From an uncultured Burkholderiales bacterium (GTDB lineage: Bacteria; Pseudomonadota; Gammaproteobacteria; Burkholderiales; Burkholderiaceae_E), in assembly GCA_903898725.1 (NCBI GenBank), contig CAIUGQ010000503.1, forward strand, positions 1-12,582: DNA of 12,582 nucleotides, given 5' to 3'. Made by a program: the position numbers and the translations under genes. Positions 7,690 through 12,582 of the stretch are shown here, piece by piece (within the stretch, counting starts at the first letter, position 1; every line of letters begins with the position of its first letter). The notes beneath the pieces were generated by a model. The model made no database searches. It worked only from the letters and a program-made list of their open reading frames with translations, and was not told the DNA's origin.

Positions 7690-9329
7690 AGCTCTCTCCC
7701 GCGTCCTCCGCGCCCGTGCGCTCCGACAACCTCGCGCTGTCGGCCACCGACGCCGCCCGCGCCGCGATCCGCCATCTCGCCGAACGCAAGCTCGTGCCGA
7801 CGCCGGGCAACTACCGCAAGGCGTGGAACGAGATCGGCGGGCCGTCGAGCGGTGCCGACGCGGAGCAGGTCGCCCAGGCCGCCGTGAGGCTGCTGATGCA
7901 GCGGGCCGAACCGGGCGAGGGCACCTATGCCGGCCTGTCGGCCTCGGTGCGCGAGCAGCGCTGGACGGAGGCCCTGTCGGCCCTGCTGCAGATCGGCAAG
8001 CAGGCGCCGCGCGGTCGCTGGGGGGCGCTGCTGGCGACCGTCGTCGAGGCGTCCGGCCGCTCGGGCCGCGAATGGCCGATGGCCCGCCGGCGCGACGCGA
8101 TGGTCGCCGCCGCGCACGAGAACGAGGCCAACGACGCGGCCCTGCGCGCCCAGCTCGAGCTGCTGCTGGTCCAGTGGCGCATGGATCCGCCGGTGGCGGA
8201 CGTCGCCGCGGCGGCACAGCCCGCGCCGAGCGTCGCAGTCGCGGCTGTGGCCGAGGCGCCCGCGCCGGTCGACCTGCAGGCCCAGGCAGACGCCGAGCGC
8301 GCCACGCTGATCCTGCAGCGCGACCTCGCGAAGACCCGCAAGGTCAATGCCGAGCTCGTCGAGATCGTGATGTCGCTGTGCGGCAGCTTCGAGGCCGTCG
8401 CCGAGGAGGGCAGCTGGATCCAGTCGCAGGTGCAGACCGTGCGCGACTCGGTCCGCGACGGCGCGGACCGGCGCACGCTGGCCGCCGCGCGCTCGCTGCT
8501 GCAGCAGGCGCTCGTCACCCAGCAGTCGATCTCGCGCAGCCGTCGCGACGCGGTCTCGGCGCTGCGAGACCTGCTGCCGCACCTCGTTCAGCAGATGACG
8601 CACCTCGGCACGCACACCGCCGGGTTCAACGAGACGCTCAGCGGGCATCTCGAGGCGATCTCGAGTGCCGATTCGCTCGAGGGCATCGCCGAGCGGGTCC
8701 GTGGACTGCTCGCCGACGCGAACGAGGTGCAGCAGACCTTCGACGAGGCGCGTCGCGATCTCGACGAGCGCTCCGAGCGTGCGCAGGCGCTCGAGAGCGA
8801 GGTCGAGCGGCTCGAGCGCGAGCTCGCGCAGGCCAGCGAGCGGCTGCTCACCGACCACCTGACCCGGACCGCGAACCGGGCCGGTCTCGAGCGCGCCTAC
8901 GACCGCGCGCTGCTCGCGCTGCGGGCCACCGGTGACCCGCTCGCGATCGCGCTCCTCGACATCGACGACTTCAAGAAGGTCAACGATGCGCTCGGCCACC
9001 AGGCCGGCGACGGCGCCCTGCGCCATCTGGCCGGTCTGCTGCAGGGCAAGGTGCGCCCGGGCGACACCGTGGCGCGCTACGGCGGCGAGGAGTTCGTGAT
9101 CCTGCTGCCCGGCATGACCGACGTGCAGGCGCGCGAGCTGCTGGTGCGCGTGCAGCGCGAGCTGACCCGCGAGGTCTACATGTTCGACGCCAAGCAGATC
9201 TTCATCACGTTCTCGGCCGGCACCACCCGGGTCGATCCGCAGGATTCGCTGGAATCGGCGATCGGGCGGGCCGACGACGGGATGTACCAGGCGAAGAACG
9301 CCGGGAAGAACTGTGTCGCGATTGCTTGA
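7686..9329 (+). CDS. GGDEF-domain diguanylate cyclase with long helical N-terminus
   Basis: A 547-residue protein. The N-terminal part (1-165) contains an AAIRHLAERKLVPTPGNYRKAW segment of a kind seen at the start of other proteobacterial GGDEF proteins; its ligand is unknown to me. An Ala/Pro linker (about 168-197) leads to long helical, partly coiled-coil sequence (about 200-387). The C-terminal GGDEF domain (about 388-545) has DHLTRTANR, the metal-binding segment LDIDDF (424-429), active-site GGEEF at 466-470, and an inhibitory I-site RxxD at Arg457-Asp460 in the canonical position. It should make c-di-GMP from two GTP with product feedback. No membrane segment is seen. ATG 7686 overlaps the upstream phosphodiesterase stop by four bases (ATGA) and has a good ribosome-binding site, GGAAGG at 7674-7679. 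The two opposing enzymes are therefore translationally coupled. Confidence 0.93.
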   Translation: MKLSPASSAPVRSDNLALSATDAARAAIRHLAERKLVPTPGNYRKAWNEIGGPSSGADAEQVAQAAVRLLMQRAEPGEGTYAGLSASVREQRWTEALSALLQIGKQAPRGRWGALLATVVEASGRSGREWPMARRRDAMVAAAHENEANDAALRAQLELLLVQWRMDPPVADVAAAAQPAPSVAVAAVAEAPAPVDLQAQADAERATLILQRDLAKTRKVNAELVEIVMSLCGSFEAVAEEGSWIQSQVQTVRDSVRDGADRRTLAAARSLLQQALVTQQSISRSRRDAVSALRDLLPHLVQQMTHLGTHTAGFNETLSGHLEAISSADSLEGIAERVRGLLADANEVQQTFDEARRDLDERSERAQALESEVERLERELAQASERLLTDHLTRTANRAGLERAYDRALLALRATGDPLAIALLDIDDFKKVNDALGHQAGDGALRHLAGLLQGKVRPGDTVARYGGEEFVILLPGMTDVQARELLVRVQRELTREVYMFDAKQIFITFSAGTTRVDPQDSLESAIGRADDGMYQAKNAGKNCVAIA

Positions 9330-9368
9330 CCAGGGGTTTCGAGCCGCACCGCGGCGAGCCTGGTCAAG
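9325..9368. terminator. Inverted repeat at the end of the cyclase gene, possible terminator
   Basis: Perfect 10-base arms, CTTGACCAGG (9325-9334) and CCTGGTCAAG (9359-9368), enclose a 24-base loop that itself contains a 5-base hairpin (GCCGC 9343-9347, GCGGC 9351-9355). The cyclase stop codon (9327-9329) lies inside the left arm. There is no T tract, so this is not a textbook intrinsic terminator; it sits between convergent genes, where a bidirectional terminator is expected. Confidence 0.45.
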
Positions 9369-9370
9369 GG

Positions 9371-9390
9371 GCGCCGCATACTTGCGGCGC
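9371..9390. terminator. Perfect 8-base hairpin between convergent genes
   Basis: GCGCCGCA (9371-9378), loop TACT, TGCGGCGC (9383-9390). The stem is stable and GC-rich, and it starts two bases after the preceding inverted repeat. It lacks a T run on either side. A bidirectional terminator or RNA 3'-end stabiliser is the most likely role. Confidence 0.45.
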
Positions 9391-9413
9391 ACTGCTGGAT
9401 GGAGAACGGGAAC

Positions 9414-9427
9414 CCGCCGAGAGGCGG
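9414..9427. terminator. Small GAGA-loop hairpin near the 3' end of the response regulator gene
   Basis: CCGCC (9414-9418), loop GAGA, GGCGG (9423-9427). It lies 12 bases beyond the stop of the minus-strand regulator gene and is the third hairpin in about 100 bases. On the plus strand the loop has GNRA form. A weak CTGATC/GATCAG repeat (9428-9433, 9445-9450) follows and runs over the stop codon of the minus-strand gene. Confidence 0.3.
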
Positions 9428-9438
9428 CTGATCAAGAC

Positions 9439-10071
9439 TCAATCGATCAGCCCATTCCTCAAACAATAAGCCGTCAGATCCGCATTCGACTGCATCGAGA
9501 GCTTCTCGAGCACGCGCGCCCGGTAGACCGACACGGTCTTGGGCGACAGGCTGAGCTCGGCAGCGATGTCGGACAGGCGCTGGCCGGCGGACAGGCGGAT
9601 CAGCGTCTGGAACTCGCGGTCGGACAGCCGTTCGTGGGGCTTCTCCGAGTCGTCGACCGAGAGCCGCGCGGCCAGCGCCTCGGCGATCGCCGGGGTGATG
9701 TACTTGCGGCCCGCGTGCAGCGTGCGGATGGCCGCGATGATCTGGGTCGGGTCGGCCGACTTGTTCAGGTAGCCCATCGCCCCGGCCTTGAGCGCGCGGA
9801 TCGCGTACTGGTCTTCGGGGTACATCGTGAGCACCAGCACCCGGATGCGGGTGGTCTCCTCGGCCAGCGAGTGCAGCACGTCCAGGCCGCTGCGACCCGG
9901 CAGGTTGATGTCGAGCAGCAGCACGTCGAAGGGCGTCTCGCGCAGCAGCTGCCGCAGCTCGCCGTAGTCGCCGGCCTCGCCGACGACGCGGATGTCGCCG
10001 GCCTCGGTCAGCGAGTCGCGCAGGCCGCGCCGGATCAGCGCGTGGTCGTCGACGATCACCACGTTGATCAT
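9439..10071 (-). CDS. NarL/LuxR-family response regulator
   Basis: A 210-residue two-domain transcription regulator. The receiver (about 1-120) has Asp8-Asp9, phosphoacceptor Asp54 (LLLDINLPGRSG), Thr82 and Lys104. The C-terminal LuxR-type helix-turn-helix (about 147-208) reads LSDREFQTL, then IAAELSLSPKTVSVYRARVL, then EKLSMQSNADLT. Length and motifs are normal for the family, which includes NarL, UvrY and FixJ. Start ATG 10071 overlaps the TGA of the upstream receiver-kinase gene by four bases, and a GGACGAG-like ribosome-binding site precedes it. The HisKA_3-type kinase encoded immediately upstream is therefore the expected phosphodonor. Target promoters cannot be deduced, although the dyads upstream of the operon are candidates for autoregulation. 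A longer same-frame extension to 11238 is only a shadow of the kinase gene. Confidence 0.93.
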   Translation of the reverse strand: MINVVIVDDHALIRRGLRDSLTEAGDIRVVGEAGDYGELRQLLRETPFDVLLLDINLPGRSGLDVLHSLAEETTRIRVLVLTMYPEDQYAIRALKAGAMGYLNKSADPTQIIAAIRTLHAGRKYITPAIAEALAARLSVDDSEKPHERLSDREFQTLIRLSAGQRLSDIAAELSLSPKTVSVYRARVLEKLSMQSNADLTAYCLRNGLID

Positions 10072-11207
10072 GCGTCGGTCTCGTCCATCAGTCGCGACGC
10101 AGCCTGCTGCGTCAGCGGAATCGTCAGCATCACTGCGCCCCGGCGCTCGCCGACGGCCACGTCGATCCAGCCATGCACCTGACGCACCCGCTCGGTGAGG
10201 CCCCGCAGGCCGAAGGAGCCCGGCTTGTCGATGTCGGCCGCGCGGATGCCGATGCCGTCGTCGCTGATCTCGAGGGACAGGGTGTCGTCCTGCACGACCA
10301 GGTCGAGCCGCGCCCGGCGCGCCTGCGCGTGCTTGCCGACATTCGTCAGCGACTCCTGGGCGACGCGGTAGACGGTGATCGCGACCTGCTCGCTCACCTC
10401 GATGCGCTCGCGGTTGGACGTGAGCTGGGTGTCGATGCCGGTGCGGCTGGAGAACTGCTGCACCAGGAAGTCGAGCGCGGCGACGATGCCCGCGTCGAGG
10501 GCAGGCGGCCGCAGGTTGCGCATGATCCGCTGCACCGCGAGCACCGCCTGGTTGAGGGTGTCGAGGCCCTGGCGCGCCCGCGTGCGCACAGCCTCCTCGC
10601 CGTGACGCTCGATCCAGGACAGGTCGAAGCGCAGGGCGGTGAGCATGCCGCCGACGTCGTCGTGGACCTCGCGGGCGATCGCGGCGCGTTCGTCCTCGAC
10701 CGCCTGCTGCAGGTGGTCGGTCAGCGCGCGCAGCCGCCGCTCGGATTCGGCCAGGGCCTGCTGCGCGGCGCCGCGCTCGCGGCGCGCCGAGGCCGCCGAC
10801 AGCGCATTGCGCAGCGCCGGCCCGAGCCGCGCGAGCCGTCCCTTGATCAGGTAGTCGTCGGCGCCGGCCTGCATGGCCGCCACGGCGGCTTCCTCGCCGA
10901 TCGTGCCCGAGACGATGATGAACGGCAGGTCGAAGCCGGAGGCACGGACGATGCGCAGCGCCTCGCCGCTGGAGAACCGCGGCAGGTGGTGGTCGGAGAT
11001 GACCGCATCCCAGGCGTGGGAGGCGAGCGCGGCGCGCAGCCCGTCCTCGTCTTCGACGCGAATGGAGTCGGGGGCCAGGTGCTGGCGGCGCAGCGAGCGC
11101 AACAGCAGCTCGTAATCGAGCTCCGAATCCTCGACGACGAGCAGCCTGATGGGCTCGTCGGCGGCATCCGGACCGTCGGTCGGTTCGAGGGAAATGGTCG
11201 GATGCAC
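10068..11207 (-). CDS. Receiver-input histidine kinase (REC-HisKA_3-HATPase)
   Basis: A 379-residue soluble kinase with no sensor or membrane segment. An N-terminal receiver (about 19-137) has Glu26-Asp27, phosphoacceptor Asp72 (ISDHHLPRFSSGEAL), Ser100 and Lys122. A helical linker (about 138-172) leads to the HisKA_3 box ERAAIAREVHDDVGGML with His182, then an N-box ESLTNVGKHA (285-294, Asn289), G1 DDGIG (316-320) and a GLRGLTERV box (336 onward). It should autophosphorylate His182 and pass phosphate to the NarL-type regulator encoded downstream, with activity set by the phosphorylation state of its own receiver. A separate kinase must therefore feed it (inference). The start is GTG 11207: an in-frame TAA at 11216-11214 lies just upstream and no in-frame ATG precedes the receiver, so GTG is effectively forced. 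Confidence 0.9.
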   Translation of the reverse strand: MHPTISLEPTDGPDAADEPIRLLVVEDSELDYELLLRSLRRQHLAPDSIRVEDEDGLRAALASHAWDAVISDHHLPRFSSGEALRIVRASGFDLPFIIVSGTIGEEAAVAAMQAGADDYLIKGRLARLGPALRNALSAASARRERGAAQQALAESERRLRALTDHLQQAVEDERAAIAREVHDDVGGMLTALRFDLSWIERHGEEAVRTRARQGLDTLNQAVLAVQRIMRNLRPPALDAGIVAALDFLVQQFSSRTGIDTQLTSNRERIEVSEQVAITVYRVAQESLTNVGKHAQARRARLDLVVQDDTLSLEISDDGIGIRAADIDKPGSFGLRGLTERVRQVHGWIDVAVGERRGAVMLTIPLTQQAASRLMDETDA

Positions 11208-11328
11208 CCGGTCTTATCCGCAGTTGGGGCGGCGGCATGACCGCCGAGAATCAAGTCCTGTGTGCGGGCCCGCTCGCATCGATGTTAGCACGCGAAGAAT
11301 CATCAGATTCCTACGGCGATCAAGCGCG
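11208..11328. promoter_or_regulatory. Divergent promoter region with three dyads
   Basis: This 121-base gap lies between the divergent receiver-kinase operon and the chemotaxis operon. It contains CGGCGG-CATGA-CCGCCG (11230-11246, perfect 6-base arms), the 10-base palindrome GCGGGCCCGC (11264-11273), and GAATC-ATCA-GATTC (11297-11310), which lies in a locally AT-richer stretch 18 bases before the chemotaxis start. Any could be an operator or leader hairpin. I see no convincing sigma-70 or sigma-28 promoter, and the plus-strand start lacks a clear Shine-Dalgarno sequence. Confidence 0.4.
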
Positions 11329-11748
11329 ATGAGCGATCAAGAACCAGACGAAGTCAACGGCGCGGTCACCGCGAGGCTGGCGGCCGACATGCAGGACGAG
11401 CTGCTGGCCGCGGGTACCGAGCTCGAACGGCTCGAACGGCTGCTGTCCGATGCGGTGGACCAGCTGCTCGACCGTTTCGGGCGGGCGCACGCGATCAGTG
11501 CCGACATCTCCGACCCGCGCCAGCCGGCGCTGGCCGGCGAGCTGCGGGCGGCGATGACCGCGCTGCAGTTCCAGGACATGGCCTCGCAGCTGATCGCGCA
11601 CTCGCGGCGACGGCTCGTGTCGGTGGCGGACTGCCTCGGCAACGCGGCGGTCGGCGGCGAGGAAGAGGGCTGCGAGGTCCAGTGGGTGAACCGGGCGTGC
11701 CCGGTCGCACAACGTGCTGTGGATGCGGGCTCGGTCGAGCTCTTCTGA
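11329..11748 (+). CDS. Small CheZ-like chemotaxis protein (putative CheY-P phosphatase)
   Basis: A 139-residue protein; E. coli CheZ is 214. Two long helices are predicted, about 14-50 (including ELERLERLL, encoded by a tandem 9-base repeat at 11422-11439) and about 64-103, then a flexible acidic stretch (about 106-128) and a short C-terminal tail ending VDAGSVELF. The second helix carries LQFQDMASQLI, which matches the CheZ active-site pattern FQDxxxQ: Asp83 and Gln87 align with CheZ Asp143 and Gln147, the residues that drive CheY-P dephosphorylation. Helix pair, linker and hydrophobic/acidic tail follow the CheZ layout in miniature. The gene lies 11 bases upstream of cheY, and its stop overlaps the cheY ribosome-binding site. 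The function is inferred from motif and position; a scaffold or other chemotaxis accessory role is possible. Start ATG 11329 gives the most natural N-terminus, though no strong ribosome-binding site precedes it. Confidence 0.72.
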   Translation: MSDQEPDEVNGAVTARLAADMQDELLAAGTELERLERLLSDAVDQLLDRFGRAHAISADISDPRQPALAGELRAAMTALQFQDMASQLIAHSRRRLVSVADCLGNAAVGGEEEGCEVQWVNRACPVAQRAVDAGSVELF

Positions 11749-11759
11749 GGATCCGAAAA

Positions 11760-12131
11760 ATGGGTATGCGCTCGATTCTTGCGGTGGACGATTCGGCGTC
11801 GATGCGCCAGATGGTCTCGTTCACCCTTCGCAGTTCCGGGTACGAGGTCATCGAGGCGGTCGACGGGCAGGATGCGCTCGACAAGCTCGGAGACAAGCAG
11901 ATCGACCTGGTCCTCACCGACCAGAACATGCCGCGCATGGATGGCCTGACGCTGATCAAGCAGCTGCGCGTGCAGGACCGCTTCAAGCGGACGCCGATCC
12001 TGGTGCTGACCACCGAGTCGAGCGACGAGATGAAGCAGGCCGGTCGTGCCGCGGGTGCGACCGGATGGATGGTCAAGCCCTTCGACCCGGCGCGCCTGCT
12101 CGAGGTCATCGGCAAAGTCCTGCCCCAGTGA
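11760..12131 (+). CDS. cheY: CheY-type single-domain chemotaxis response regulator
   Basis: A 123-residue stand-alone receiver. It has Asp10-Asp11, phosphoacceptor Asp54 (LTDQNMPRMDG), Thr84, Glu86 and Lys106 (VKPFDP), each offset by exactly three from E. coli CheY Asp57, Thr87, Glu89 and Lys109. The switch aromatic Tyr106 is replaced by Trp103 (GWMVKPF). Phosphorylated by CheA, it should bind the flagellar switch or another motility target. It sits between the CheZ-like gene and cheA in a tight operon. ATG 11760 is preceded by GAGG at 11747-11750 with nine bases between, better placed than the second ATG at 11766. A longer frame from GTG 11682 would overlap the upstream gene and is not needed. 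Confidence 0.93.
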   Translation: MGMRSILAVDDSASMRQMVSFTLRSSGYEVIEAVDGQDALDKLGDKQIDLVLTDQNMPRMDGLTLIKQLRVQDRFKRTPILVLTTESSDEMKQAGRAAGATGWMVKPFDPARLLEVIGKVLPQ

Positions 12132-12147
12132 GCCCGACGAGGTCGCG

Positions 12148-12582
12148 ATGAGCGAAACACAGTCTCAAGACAACGGCGGCGCGTTCGACCTGTCGCAGTT
12201 CCACGGCGTCTTCTTCGAGGAGGCGGGCGAGAACCTCGCCAACATGGAGACACTGCTGCTGGAACTCGACGTCGACAGCGCCGACGACGAGGCGCTGAAC
12301 GCGATCTTCCGCTGCGCGCACTCCATCAAGGGTGGGGCGGCGACCTTCGGCTTCCAGGATGTCGCGGACCTCACGCACGTGATGGAGACGCTGCTCGACA
12401 AGCTGCGTCGCCACGAGCTGACCGCGACGATCGGCATGGTCGACACCCTGCTCGAATCGGGCGACGTGCTGCGGCACCTGCTGTCGCGCCATCAGGCCGG
12501 CGCGGCCGAGCACGAGGCGCTCGACTGCTCCGAGCTGGTGGCCCGGATCGGCGCGCTCGCCCACGGCAGCGCCGCCGCCGCG
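12148..12582 (+). CDS. cheA: Chemotaxis histidine kinase CheA, N-terminal part (cut by window end)
   Basis: The first 145 codons, open to the window edge. Residues about 14-118 form an Hpt (P1) domain, with FFEEAGENLANMETLLLEL and the phosphorylation motif FRCAHSIKGGAATFGF, where His58 is the expected phospho-acceptor of CheA autophosphorylation. An Ala-rich linker begins at about 135. P1 would hand phosphate to the CheY encoded immediately upstream. ATG 12148 lies 16 bases after the cheY stop with GAGG at 12139-12142. The dimerisation, ATPase and CheW-like domains are outside the window, so a full CheA is inferred from the Hpt sequence and the cheY neighbour; an isolated Hpt protein is less likely. 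Confidence 0.9.
   Translation, partial: MSETQSQDNGGAFDLSQFHGVFFEEAGENLANMETLLLELDVDSADDEALNAIFRCAHSIKGGAATFGFQDVADLTHVMETLLDKLRRHELTATIGMVDTLLESGDVLRHLLSRHQAGAAEHEALDCSELVARIGALAHGSAAAA

Noticed and set aside
7386..9392. 668-residue minus-strand open frame opposite the cyclase gene
   Set aside because: No recognisable domain, and opposite strand to a gene with intact GGEEF and I-site.
9439..11238. 599-residue fusion frame extending the NarL-type regulator upstream
   Set aside because: Residues before the ATG at 10071 are an out-of-frame reading of the receiver-kinase gene; the ATGA overlap marks the real boundary.
11296..11323. Possible sigma-28 flagellar promoter before the chemotaxis operon (GGCGATCA resembling GCCGATAA)
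   Set aside because: The upstream half does not match at the right spacing, and transcription would start at the start codon.
11682..11759. GTG start extending CheY by 26 residues
   Set aside because: It would overlap the CheZ-like gene, and the ribosome-binding site at 11747-11750 fits ATG 11760.
12106..12564. 152-residue minus-strand open frame at the right end
   Set aside because: A shadow of the cheA Hpt domain, which has an unmistakable phospho-His motif on the plus strand.

Overview
This window is a dense block of signal-transduction genes. It holds ten genes and almost no non-coding DNA; the three gaps are about 109, 121 and 182 bases. By eye the GC content is around 70 percent, and strong third-position bias produces long meaningless reading frames on the opposite strand of most genes. 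The protein styles suggest a high-GC betaproteobacterium, most likely Burkholderiales. The clues are the DVYWEQDE-type PAS domain, the CheY and CheA sequences, and a NarL-type regulator with a KTVSVYRARVLEKL helix. No rRNA, tRNA, insertion sequence, phage gene or CRISPR array was seen.

Layout, left to right. (A) 29-3525, plus strand: a 937-residue multi-PAS sensor kinase of the HisKA_2/HWE type, translationally coupled to a response regulator ending in an ANTAR RNA-binding domain. The pair has the PdtaS/PdtaR architecture and points to control by transcription antitermination. (B) 3497-5350, minus strand: a membrane-anchored PAS-PAS HisKA histidine kinase with no regulator in its own transcript; its 3' end overlaps the ANTAR gene tail to tail by 29 bases. 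(C) 5533-9329, plus strand, divergent from B: a REC-PAS-degenerate GGDEF-EAL protein (predicted c-di-GMP phosphodiesterase), coupled by a 4-base overlap to a GGDEF diguanylate cyclase with an intact active site and I-site. (D) 9439-11207, minus strand: a NarL/LuxR-type response regulator and, upstream of it in the same operon, a soluble kinase whose only input domain is an N-terminal receiver. (E) 11329 to the window end, plus strand: the start of a chemotaxis operon, with a small CheZ-like protein, CheY, and the N-terminal part of CheA.

How the parts may work together (inference). A is a self-contained pair acting on RNA. The kinase in B sits beside the receiver-controlled phosphodiesterase in C and is a natural candidate partner for it. 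C pairs opposing c-di-GMP activities in one operon. D is a kinase driven through a receiver, so it must sit downstream of another phosphodonor. E would control a motility or surface-motility output. The most interesting items are the miniature CheZ-like protein next to cheY, the opposing c-di-GMP pair, the receiver-input kinase, and the ANTAR pair whose kinase has a non-canonical ATP-binding box.
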